A DNA stretch of 64,000 nt from Rhodospirillales bacterium. Its GTDB lineage: Bacteria > Pseudomonadota > Alphaproteobacteria > Rhodospirillales > JAPHRK01. The notes under the pieces are model-generated. The model was not told the origin of the DNA, ran no database searches, and saw only the letters and a program-made list of their open reading frames with translations. Below are positions 7,914-14,695 of the stretch, in pieces. Within the stretch, counting starts at the first letter, position 1; each line of letters begins with the position of its first letter. The stretch spans positions 1 to 64,000 of the forward strand of contig JAPHRK010000033.1 of the NCBI GenBank assembly GCA_026196105.1, in the 5' to 3' direction. Position numbers and translations under genes: made by a program.

Positions 7914-8489
7914 TTAAACAATTCCGAAGCGTACAAGAACCTCAGCAGCTTCTTCTAGAGTGGGGCAGTCCATGCCTTTGGGTAGTTGGTCCGGCAAGGC
8001 TTTATAGGCTTCGCTTAAATCGCCGTGAGGGTCATTTTTAACGAGGCGCATAAAGGGCAACAGCCAAGGCGGGGCCGTGTTGCCGGAATCGGTGGTTTGT
8101 TCTTCTGGTTGGTCGTAAAACTCTGGTACTGGCGTTGTATTAACCTTGGAAGTAGGGATATTTAAAATCCGTTCTATCAGGGCATCAAAAGCCCGAGCCG
8201 GGAAACTCGCGAAATGGTATTGATAGCGCGATCCACCGCGACCAGGGACAGCCATTCGCCGCCATCCGGCCTTATTGGCAAGGCGGGTAATGCCGGATTT
8301 TGTGGCGGGAAGCCCTGGCAGCATTAAGGCGGCGATCTCCGCAGCGTCGTACCATTCTTGGATACGATCACGATCTTGTAAAACCTGAATTAACACCGCT
8401 TCTAAATACCTCAAGCGCCGATTAACAAAAGCCCATTCATCCGCAGGAACGTGAACCATGAGCGAGAAACCATCATCTTGATTTGACAT
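7914..8489 (-). CDS. Mu repressor/transposase-type DNA-binding protein
   Basis: 191 residues. Residues about 45-105 (EWYDAAEIAALMLPGLPATKSG, ITRLANKAGW, GRGGSRYQYHFASFPARAFDAL) match the Mu-type HTH domain: the WxSAxEIAgLPGLPxTxxGV start, the AxxxGW turn, the GGxxYxxxSLP wing and the following ALP-like helix. The remainder is a Pro-rich linker and an uncharacterised C-terminal part. Without a DDE domain it cannot be a full transposase; a repressor-like or Ner-like role at the 9.2-9.7 kb control region is possible. GGAGG seven bases upstream fixes the start at 8489; a longer frame to 8597 exists but overlaps the next gene. Confidence 0.65.
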   Translation of the reverse strand: MSNQDDGFSLMVHVPADEWAFVNRRLRYLEAVLIQVLQDRDRIQEWYDAAEIAALMLPGLPATKSGITRLANKAGWRRMAVPGRGGSRYQYHFASFPARAFDALIERILNIPTSKVNTTPVPEFYDQPEEQTTDSGNTAPPWLLPFMRLVKNDPHGDLSEAYKALPDQLPKGMDCPTLEEAAEVLVRFGIV

Positions 8490-8559
8490 AGCAACCTCCA
8501 TGTTTGAAACGAGAACGGGGCGAAAGTGTTGCCACCTCCACCCCGCGCCTTGGGCTAAC

Positions 8560-9222
8560 TTAACCGTTAACGGCATTGTCCAGGTTGCTTTCTTCAAGGT
8601 GGCCTTTTTCCTTGAGCTGCTTAATAATATTTTCTACTGAGGTCGCTTTAAGGTTTACCGCTTTAGCAATTTCCGTAACCGGGAAACCTATTTTAAAAGT
8701 GCTGGCGATAGCTTGTTCCTTGGCGGTTAGCTTGGGATATATTTTTTCTTTGTCCTTCGCCATTTTTTCCCGCACACGTTCGGCAATGGCGGCAGAAGAA
8801 TTATCCTCAGGCTGTTCCTTGGGGTCACTTTCTCCATGTGTTTCCTCAAGAATTTGCCGAATAGGATTGTCCTCATCTTTTAGCATGGTGCTCTCTTTAA
8901 TCAGCCGGCGCAGGTTTTGTCGTTTCTCTTCTGCCCTTTCGGCTTCCAGGCGCGATTGCTCTGTCCTCCAACCAAACCGTAGCCTTTCCATAATCTCTTC
9001 GTCACTTGCGTTTCTCATAGCCCGAACACGGCCAGATGCATCATTTAAAACGTTGGAGATACCGTCTAAAAGAGTGGTCAATCCACTGGTACCACTTTCG
9101 CCCAGTTCAATGTCTGCGCTATTGGAAAGAAGAAGGGAAATGCAGGATAGAGCGTCACTTGCAGAAATAACGGCTTCGTCGGGATGGTCTTCGTAAAATT
9201 CGGGGTTTATAAAATTGTACAT
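8560..9222 (-). CDS. Phage-region protein with C-terminal HTH, unknown function
   Basis: 220 residues, first gene leftward from the control region, with AGGAG six bases before the ATG. A long charged, probably coiled-coil middle (about 85-165: RLEAERAEEKRQNLRRLIKES) and a C-terminal helix-turn-helix (about 175-210: LTAKEQAIASTFKIGFPVTEIAKAVNLKATSVENIIKQLKEKG, motif EIAKAVNLKATSV), similar in style to LuxR/sigma-region-4 helices. I do not recognise a family. By position it may regulate the divergent phage promoters. Confidence 0.6.
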   Translation of the reverse strand: MYNFINPEFYEDHPDEAVISASDALSCISLLLSNSADIELGESGTSGLTTLLDGISNVLNDASGRVRAMRNASDEEIMERLRFGWRTEQSRLEAERAEEKRQNLRRLIKESTMLKDEDNPIRQILEETHGESDPKEQPEDNSSAAIAERVREKMAKDKEKIYPKLTAKEQAIASTFKIGFPVTEIAKAVNLKATSVENIIKQLKEKGHLEESNLDNAVNG

Positions 9223-9284
9223 GTGTAACTCCTATATTGCTTGTTAAGGCATTTGACTCTCTTAATGAGAGAAGCGACCGGAAT

Positions 9285-9410
9285 TTAACAACCGCACATA
9301 GGAACGGCACCAAAACCTTTAGAGCCGTTAGGCTCCTGGACATACGCAGTGGCATCCCGGTCTTTATTCTTTGTTTTGAACCTGGATAGACTCCAGGCGC
9401 AAAAAAGCAC
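9285..9410 (-). CDS. Possible 41-residue peptide in the control region
   Basis: Open frame from GTG (9410) to TAA (9285), with even codon usage and a composition (RFKTKNKDRDATAYVQEPNG, then SKGFGAVPMCGC) that reads like real protein more than random translation. The only ribosome-like sequence abuts the start. It would be the first product of the leftward transcript. Could equally be a remnant of a longer degraded gene. I cannot name a family. Confidence 0.22.
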   Translation of the reverse strand: MLFCAWSLSRFKTKNKDRDATAYVQEPNGSKGFGAVPMCGC

Positions 9411-9629
9411 CTTCGGCAAAAAGCCCGGCGGTGCAACCGCCTACGTGATGAGTTGTTAAGCCCAAAAACAGAGTAGGTTTTTCTTTGGGAAATGTCAACT
9501 CAGAGAGCCGTTATCCGAAACGTTCGGTTGCCGTACCCTAAAGAAATTCCCCCACTCTGTCTTTGGCTCGTTTTGGTTTGAGAGGATAAAACCAAGGGAA
9601 TAGTGGCTTAAATGGCGGTGAGAATGCGC

Positions 9630-9647
9630 CCCTGACAATTGTCAGGG
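9630..9647. promoter_or_regulatory. Operator 1: perfect palindrome CCCTGAC-AATT-GTCAGGG
   Basis: Core of a perfect 26-bp palindrome spanning 9626-9651. Shares both 7-bp half-sites and the 4-bp spacer length with operator 2, which starts 34 bp further right. Confidence 0.75.
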
Positions 9648-9663
9648 GCGCGATGTTTGTCTA

Positions 9664-9681
9664 CCCTGACTAGTGTCAGGG
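9664..9681. promoter_or_regulatory. Operator 2: CCCTGAC-TAGT-GTCAGGG
   Basis: Same 7-bp half-sites as operator 1, differing only in the 4-bp centre. It ends one base before the ATG of the Mor-like gene, so a bound regulator would cover the promoter or the translation start. Confidence 0.75.
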
Positions 9682-9682
9682 C

Positions 9683-10153
9683 ATGGACATTTTAGAGACG
9701 CTAAATTCAAAGAAACTGTTAACGCCCGAAGCTATTGAGGCGTTAGCTAAATATTGTGAGGAGAACGAAAGTTTAGTTCTTGCCTCAATGTCTTTCTTTG
9801 CGGCTGAAATTGCAGACTGCCTGGGCTTTAAAGACGCCATCAAATTGATTGCCCGTTTTGGTGGGGGTACCGCCCGGTTTCCCCATACAATTAGCCAACG
9901 CACTCAAAGCTCAGATATCTTCCAGACCATTGGGGCAGAGCAGACAGAAAAGTTTATTGAACGATTTGGTGGGGGCGATATGTATGTTCCCTCTCCTAAG
10001 TCCGTTCTAAAAATTATTCAAATTGAAGAAATGAAACGCCGCCGATGCCAAGGTGAGAGCGCCCGTAAAATTTCTCAACGATTTGACGTCTCCGAAAGAA
10101 CCGTGCGCCGCCATACCAAGGGCCTACACCCTAATGCAAAGGCAGCGGAATGA
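9683..10153 (+). CDS. Mor-like transcriptional activator (Mu middle/late regulator family)
   Basis: 156 residues. The C-terminal half has the Mor/C signature: a beta element ERFGGGDMYVP, then a helix-turn-helix of the form RCQGESARKISQRFDVSERTVRRHTKG. In Mu, Mor switches on middle transcription toward the structural genes; here the gene heads the rightward operon, fitting that role. A second, degenerate copy of the Gly-rich element (IARFGGGTARFPHTI) lies about 40 residues earlier, so the protein seems internally duplicated. The ATG directly abuts operator 2 and has no properly spaced ribosome site, so translation may be leaderless or the true start may differ. Confidence 0.65.
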   Translation: MDILETLNSKKLLTPEAIEALAKYCEENESLVLASMSFFAAEIADCLGFKDAIKLIARFGGGTARFPHTISQRTQSSDIFQTIGAEQTEKFIERFGGGDMYVPSPKSVLKIIQIEEMKRRRCQGESARKISQRFDVSERTVRRHTKGLHPNAKAAE

Positions 10154-10285
10154 TATTACTTACCTCTAAACACCCCCTTCAAGGCACCTTATTCCCTTTA
10201 AAAAGCCCTTTAAAGAATTCTCATGACCTTTGGGGCCTTAAAACTCTTTCGCGACTCTACGGGCTTTTGAGGGCTTTTCGTAAAA

Positions 10286-10332
10286 CGACAAATTTGTCGC
10301 TGTTTAATTGGACCTCCTCCATCAGCGACAAA
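10286..10332. repeat. Inverted repeats of AGCGACAAA
   Basis: Perfect palindrome CGACAAATTTGTCG (10286-10299), whose right half TTTGTCGCT (10293-10301) is repeated inverted as AGCGACAAA at 10324-10332, giving three half-sites within 47 bp. It lies upstream of the gpT gene where a second, late phage promoter would be expected. Confidence 0.45.
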
Positions 10333-10375
10333 GGGGACGTACTCCGAAGATTGACTCCCTTCGTGACCTCCCCAT

Positions 10376-10420
10376 GGGGAGCGGTGATGCCTAGCCAGAG
10401 CCGTTACCGCTCCCCTTTTC
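10376..10420 (+). terminator. Hairpin with T-run between Mor-like gene and gpT
   Basis: Perfect 10-bp GC-rich stem GGGGAGCGGT / ACCGCTCCCC with a 20-nt loop, followed by TTTTC ATTTTC. It would stop transcription from the Mor-like gene 35 bases before gpT, implying a separate promoter or antitermination for the head genes. The 302-bp gap 10154-10455 holds only this and the repeats at 10286-10332. Confidence 0.6.
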
Positions 10421-10455
10421 ATTTTCTTTCCCAGTTTTCCACTTAGGACAAAACC

Positions 10456-11382
10456 ATGATTATCAATAATCAAAATCTCAAAACCTTATTTACTGGTTTC
10501 AGTGTCGCCTTTAACATGGGCTTTGAAGCCGCTCCCCCAAGCTACAAAGAAATAGCCTCTATTGTTCCTTCTTCATCAACTGAGGAGCTTTATGGCTGGC
10601 TTGGTAACTGGCCTCAAATGCGGGAATGGGTTGGTGATCGAATTATTAAAAACCTTGTCGCTCACGACTACACCATTAAGAACCGTAAATTTGAAGACAC
10701 GGTAAGTGTTCCTCGTGACAAAATTGAAGACGATAAATTTGGTGTGTTCGGTCCTTATTTCCAAGAAATGGGTCGTTTGTCGGCAACTCACCCAGACGAG
10801 TTAATCTTTGAACTCCTGTTAAGTGGGTTCGCTAATTTATGCTACGATGGACAAAATTTCTTTGATGCTGACCATCCAGTCGTTGATAAAGACGGTGCTA
10901 CTCAAAGTGTTAGCAATATCCAAGCAGGAGCTGGTGATTCTTGGTTCTTAATTGATGCCAGCAAAGCAATTCGTCCGCTCATTTTCCAAGAACGTATTCC
11001 CTACAAAATGCAGTCTGTGGATGCTGATAGCGATACGAATGTCTTTTTGACGGACGAATACCTTTATGGCGTTCGTGCTCGTGTAAATGCTGGCTTCGGC
11101 CTTTGGCAGTTAGCTTTTGGTAGCAAAGCGGAATTAGACGCGACTAACTTTGAAGCCGCTCTTAAGGCCATGGCAAAATTCACGGCTGGTGGTGGCCGCA
11201 AGTTAAATGTCAGACCAACCCATCTAATCGTTGGCCCTTCCAACGAAGGAAAAGCCCGGCGATTGCTCAAAAATGGAACAAGGGTTGAAACCGTTAACGT
11301 TGGCGGGGCTGATCAAGCCGTACCTATTGATAACGAATGGGCGGGTACTGCTGAATTAATTGTTTCACCACACCTGGATTAG
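10456..11382 (+). CDS. Mu-like major head subunit gpT
   Basis: 308 residues, full length compared with Mu gpT (about 305). Typical features: N-terminal LKTLFTGFSVAFNMGFEAAPPSY, the ELYGWLGNWPQMREWVGDRIIKNL segment, NRKFEDTVSVPRDKIEDDKFG, YDGQNFFDADHPV and the C-terminal PTHLIVGPSNEGKARRLL. This is the capsid protein of Mu-type phages. In Mu the protease/scaffold gene I lies before T; here T comes first. The reading frame is intact with no internal stop, notable in an otherwise reduced element. Confidence 0.93.
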   Translation: MIINNQNLKTLFTGFSVAFNMGFEAAPPSYKEIASIVPSSSTEELYGWLGNWPQMREWVGDRIIKNLVAHDYTIKNRKFEDTVSVPRDKIEDDKFGVFGPYFQEMGRLSATHPDELIFELLLSGFANLCYDGQNFFDADHPVVDKDGATQSVSNIQAGAGDSWFLIDASKAIRPLIFQERIPYKMQSVDADSDTNVFLTDEYLYGVRARVNAGFGLWQLAFGSKAELDATNFEAALKAMAKFTAGGGRKLNVRPTHLIVGPSNEGKARRLLKNGTRVETVNVGGADQAVPIDNEWAGTAELIVSPHLD

Positions 11383-11386
11383 GGCA

Positions 11387-11950
11387 ATGAGTGAAGTTAT
11401 CCGCTATTCAACAGCATTGGCAAAAGATGTGTCTAATTGGGTTCATTTAATGCCCCTTGGACACATCAAGGCCAATGATGGACGAAAGTGGGTTAATAAT
11501 AATCCAGAGGCCGTGGTTAAAGCTTCCGCTGCTGAAATTGATCTCGTGATTGATTATGAACATCAAACCGACTATTCAGCAAAAAACGGTCAACCAGCTC
11601 CCGCTGCTGGATGGATTAAGGCTATGGAAGTTCGCAAGGATGGTATCTGGGGACAGGTTGAATGGACCGACAAAGCAAGGACTCAGCTAGAAAACAAAGA
11701 ATACCGCTATTTGAGTCCAACCTTTATTCATAACCGGAACGGCGAAGTATTAAGAATAGGCCGTGCAGCTTTAACCAACTCCCCCGCGATCCACGAGCTA
11801 CATGCCCTCGCAAAAGAGGACTCCAGCGTTCTTTTAGACGTTTCAAATCTATCTGACCTGGAAAAATCAATGGCAAAATCGTTTTGCCTTTCGGAACAAG
11901 ATTTTCTCTCGACTAAAATTAAATTGGAAAATAATGAAAATGTCTGGTGA
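11387..11950 (+). CDS. Mu-like protease gpI, short form
   Basis: 187 residues. Matches the N-terminal protease part of Mu gpI: HLMPLGHIKANDGRKW, LVIDYEHQTDYSAKNGQPAPAAGWI, KEYRYLSPTFIHNRNGEVLRIGRAALTNSPAIHEL. Mu gpI is about 360 residues because its C-terminal half also makes the scaffold Z; that half is missing here. Starts four bases after the gpT stop and ends by overlapping the next gene by 17 bases, so the operon is tightly packed. Start at 11387 is the ATG directly after gpT; an upstream in-frame start would lie inside gpT. Confidence 0.88.
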   Translation: MSEVIRYSTALAKDVSNWVHLMPLGHIKANDGRKWVNNNPEAVVKASAAEIDLVIDYEHQTDYSAKNGQPAPAAGWIKAMEVRKDGIWGQVEWTDKARTQLENKEYRYLSPTFIHNRNGEVLRIGRAALTNSPAIHELHALAKEDSSVLLDVSNLSDLEKSMAKSFCLSEQDFLSTKIKLENNENVW

Positions 11951-12194
11951 TCATAAAAAAGACCCTCGCCTTGATATCGCCCGAAAGGACGAACACCGTT
12001 TAGTTTTGGAAATCGCTAGGCTTATGGGTGGTCTTACCATCATGGAAGTACAAAACATCTTAGACCAGGTTCAAAAGCTGGTTTACCTCTCAACGGATTT
12101 TGATGTGAATACGGATGCTTTCCAAGAACAGGTAGAAGCCTACAACCGTGTTTTCCAAGACGATGTGAAAATCGGGGGTAAGGCCAGTGGATAA
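11934..12194 (+). CDS. Small phage-operon protein, unknown
   Basis: 86 residues, acidic/charged, mostly helical (KDEHRLVLEIARLMGGLTIMEVQNILDQVQKLVYL). Overlaps the end of the gpI gene by 17 bases and the next frame by 8, which supports translation as part of the operon. No recognised domain; position between head and tail genes would suit a small head-completion or regulatory protein. Confidence 0.5.
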   Translation: MKMSGDHKKDPRLDIARKDEHRLVLEIARLMGGLTIMEVQNILDQVQKLVYLSTDFDVNTDAFQEQVEAYNRVFQDDVKIGGKASG

Positions 12195-12393
12195 CCCAAA
12201 AAACCAAACTAATAATCATCGTGCTTTGTATCTCCGAGGCGTGAGAATATTGCGCCTCAATACAAATACAGCACGGTTTATTCACCAAATGAGTAAACGA
12301 GCTGCACCCCTGTTTAAATTGGGGGGAGCGGCGCAACGTCTACACAAAAACGTCATAAGTCCAGTAAAGGAATGCTCCCTTGGAAACCGATAA
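12187..12393 (+). CDS. Small basic phage-operon protein, doubtful
   Basis: 68 residues from a GTG, with AAGG just upstream, overlapping the previous and following frames by 8 and 14 bases. Very basic (RALYLRGVRILRLNTNTARFIHQMSKRAAP). Overlap pattern suggests a true operon member, but composition gives no family and the whole could be a remnant. Confidence 0.35.
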   Translation: MDNPKNQTNNHRALYLRGVRILRLNTNTARFIHQMSKRAAPLFKLGGAAQRLHKNVISPVKECSLGNR

Positions 12394-12709
12394 AAAAACA
12401 CAAGATGAAGACAAATTTGCAGTTTCCGTTGATCCGGAAACAGGTAAAACAAAAGTTCCGTTACAGTACCCGGCTACCGTTGCTTCAGAAACTCTTTCAG
12501 AAGTTTTACTTCGTCGGCCTAAAGGACGCGATCTAGCCGCCATTGATGAGGCCGGAGGCGGCGAAAACCAACAGACTATGACCATGATTAGCCAGTTGTG
12601 CGATATTCCACCTTCGTTTGTCCGTGAGATGGATGCCGTTGATATCAAAAGGTTGGCGCTTATCATTGCGGGTTTTATGGGAACGTCCCCTCAAACTGGC
12701 GGGACGTAA
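12380..12709 (+). CDS. Phage tail assembly chaperone (gp41/gpE class), zero-frame product
   Basis: 109 residues from a TTG start preceded by AAGGA. Resembles the Phage_TAC_7 group (Mu gp41, P2 gpE): a short beta region with VPLQYPATVASETLSEVLLRRPKGRDL followed by helices (QQTMTMISQLCDIPPSFVREMDAVDIKRLALIIAGFM). Such proteins lie directly before the tape measure gene, as here, and come as a short form and a frameshifted longer form. A slippery heptamer GGGTTTT at 12670-12676 lies ten codons before the stop; see the next entry. Confidence 0.82.
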   Translation: METDKKTQDEDKFAVSVDPETGKTKVPLQYPATVASETLSEVLLRRPKGRDLAAIDEAGGGENQQTMTMISQLCDIPPSFVREMDAVDIKRLALIIAGFMGTSPQTGGT

Positions 12710-12828
12710 TCGGTGATCTCGCTTATGTATTCCATTTTCAACCCTCTGAATTATGGAACATGGATATCAATGAAATTCTAATGTGGCATAAACAGGCGGA
12801 ACGAATTCATGGGCGACTTAAAAACTAG
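12670..12828 (+). CDS. GpE-type extension reached by -1 ribosomal frameshift
   Basis: At 12670-12676 the zero frame reads G GGT TTT, a classical X XXY YYZ slippery heptamer. A one-base backward slip gives GGG TTT and then an open frame of 50 codons to TAG at 12826, encoding (in part) NWRDVIGDLAYVFHF and SELWNMDINEILMWHKQAER, the recognisable P2 GpE-family pattern. The fused product would be about 149 residues. The extension has no start codon of its own near its beginning, and its end overlaps the tape measure start (12809) by 20 bases, as in other tail operons. Frameshifting itself is inferred, not shown. Confidence 0.8.
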   Translation, partial: GFYGNVPSNWRDVIGDLAYVFHFQPSELWNMDINEILMWHKQAERIHGRLKN

Positions 12829-14695
12829 CTTGACGATTTCCTTGGTAAATCAGGTAACAAAACCACTACGCCAAGTTTCGCAATCTATCGCAGGGATTAC
12901 CACCGACGCTAAAAAGCTCAATCGTGCCATGCAGAGCAACCTTGATCAACGCGCCGCTATGCGTGGTCAGCTTCTTGATGTTGTTGCACTTGGCGCAACA
13001 TTAGCAGCCCCTTTAAAAGTCGCTATCGACTTTGAAAGTGCCATGGCAGATATAGGAAAAGTAGTTAATTTTAAGAACCCGGACGGGCTAAAGAATATGG
13101 GCCGGGAAATTAAAAATATGTCCCGTGATATTCCCATAAGTGCCACCGGACTTGCGTCTATTGTTGCGGCGGGTGGTCAACTCGGAATTGCCGAACAGAA
13201 GCTTGCTCCCTTTGCTCGAACGGCTGCAAAAATGTCAGTTGCATTTGATATGCTACCCGCACAATCCGGCGATGCTATGGCAAAACTAAGCAACGTTTTC
13301 AACATGCCTATTGGAAGTGTTGAATTGCTTGGCGATGCCATAAATCATCTATCTGACAATACAGCAGCCAAAGCACCGGAACTGGTTAACGCATTGTTAC
13401 GTGTAGGTGGTACAGCTAAATTATTCGGACTTTCAGCAGTCCAAACATCTGCTTTAGCAGACGCATTTATTGCCCTGGGCAAACCGCCCGAAGTTGCAGG
13501 AACAGCAATCAATGCCATGTTGCTTAAACTTCAAACGGCTTCGACTCAGGGAAAAGCTTTTCAATCCACCCTTAAACATATGGGACTATCTGCAAAAGGC
13601 TTAGAAAAAGCCATTGGTAAAGACGCACAAGGCGCACTGCTAGGTTTCCTTGAAAGTTTAGAAAAACTAAATAAGGGCGATCAAGCAAAGGCTGCAAAGT
13701 TGCTATTTGGTCAGGAATATTCAGACGATATTACCTTACTTGTTGGCTCCCTGGATAAATACCGACAAGCCTTGAAACTTACAGCAGATGAAACCCAATA
13801 TGCCGGGTCAATGACAAAAGAATTTCAAAACCGTTCAAAGACCACTGCAAACGCCCTTAAACTTCTAAGTAATGGGATTATGGGTATTGGAATCAATATT
13901 GGATCGACCTTGTTGCCAGGGTTAAATAGCATCGTTGGCGTGATGCACTCAGCAACGGGTTCTATTGCAGAATTTACAGAGCAATTTCCCTTACTCACAA
14001 AAATCGTTTCAACCCTTACCGCAACTCTAATTGTTGGCAAGGTAGCAACCATAGGACTTGGGTTTGCATTCACCTTCTTAAAAGGCGGGGCGTTCTCTTT
14101 GGTCAAAGGATTGCAAACTGTTGTTGCCGCCCTTCGGATTGTTCGTTTGGCTATGATTGCTAATCCTATTGGAGCCTTTGTTTCTATTATGGCTTCAGCA
14201 GCTATTTTGATTGTTTCCAACTGGGGAAAGGTTACAGGGTTTTTCACCAATTTATGGGACGAAGTGAAGCTAGGTTTTGATCAAGGATTTGTTCAAGGTA
14301 TTTGGACGTTGTTGAAGAATTTCAATCCAGTTTATCTGTTGAGTGAGGGCGTTAACGGGTTAATCCAATATTTAACCGGCATAGACCTTGGCAGCATTGG
14401 CGCTGGTATGATCGAATCCCTATATGCCGGGATTAGAAACACTGCCCAAAACATACTTCCAAACGGCTTTCTACAGACCATGGGTTTTGGTTCACCAGCT
14501 CCGGCTATGGCTTCTCCGGTAAGGTCAGTAAATAGTCAAAATTCTGCCTTTAAACCAGAACAAGAATCGCCCTCTAGAGCCGAAGTTTCTGTTCGATTTG
14601 ATAACCTTCCTCCAGGTGCCAAAATTACGAATTTAAAATCTGATCGTGGAGTTAATTTAGATGTTGATGCAGGGTTGGTAATGGCAGGGCCATAA
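12809..14695 (+). CDS. Phage tail tape measure protein
   Basis: 628 residues. TP901-type tape measure core: VAIDFESAMADIGKVVNF, SRDIPISATGLASIVAAGGQLGI, KLSNVFNMPIGSVELLGDAINHLSDNTAAKAPELVNALLRVGGTAK, GKPPEVAGTAINAMLLKLQTAS; then hydrophobic helices (about 400-475: TATLIVGKVATIGLGFAFTFL, MIANPIGAFVSIMASAAILIV) typical of the membrane-inserting part. It sets tail length and is threaded inside the tail tube. The C-terminal part is soluble and Ser/Pro-rich. Shorter than many tape measures but intact. Everything that normally follows (gpN-like, gpP, baseplate, fibres) is missing after it. Confidence 0.92.
   Translation: MGDLKTSLTISLVNQVTKPLRQVSQSIAGITTDAKKLNRAMQSNLDQRAAMRGQLLDVVALGATLAAPLKVAIDFESAMADIGKVVNFKNPDGLKNMGREIKNMSRDIPISATGLASIVAAGGQLGIAEQKLAPFARTAAKMSVAFDMLPAQSGDAMAKLSNVFNMPIGSVELLGDAINHLSDNTAAKAPELVNALLRVGGTAKLFGLSAVQTSALADAFIALGKPPEVAGTAINAMLLKLQTASTQGKAFQSTLKHMGLSAKGLEKAIGKDAQGALLGFLESLEKLNKGDQAKAAKLLFGQEYSDDITLLVGSLDKYRQALKLTADETQYAGSMTKEFQNRSKTTANALKLLSNGIMGIGINIGSTLLPGLNSIVGVMHSATGSIAEFTEQFPLLTKIVSTLTATLIVGKVATIGLGFAFTFLKGGAFSLVKGLQTVVAALRIVRLAMIANPIGAFVSIMASAAILIVSNWGKVTGFFTNLWDEVKLGFDQGFVQGIWTLLKNFNPVYLLSEGVNGLIQYLTGIDLGSIGAGMIESLYAGIRNTAQNILPNGFLQTMGFGSPAPAMASPVRSVNSQNSAFKPEQESPSRAEVSVRFDNLPPGAKITNLKSDRGVNLDVDAGLVMAGP

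Larger units (their letters stand above)
9223..9682. promoter_or_regulatory. Divergent control region of the prophage remnant
   Basis: 460 bp without a convincing large gene, between leftward regulators and the rightward structural operon. Holds the two palindromic operators at 9630-9647 and 9664-9681, and several small hairpins: GAGCC/GGCTC (about 9322-9335), CCTGGA/TCCAGG (about 9381-9397), GGCGGT/ACCGCC (about 9427-9441), CCCAAA/TTTGGG (about 9462-9488). On the minus strand a 41-codon frame (9285-9410, GTG start) reads as a plausible peptide ending in AVPMCGC, but it lacks a good ribosome site. Confidence 0.6.

Noticed and set aside
9155..9436. 93-codon minus-strand frame across the phage control region
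   Set aside because: Very Arg/Ser/Cys-rich and overlaps the well-supported gene starting at 9222 in another frame.
10150..10446. 98-codon frame after the Mor-like gene
   Set aside because: Begins with an ATGA overlap, but runs through the inverted repeats and the terminator stem and has improbable composition.
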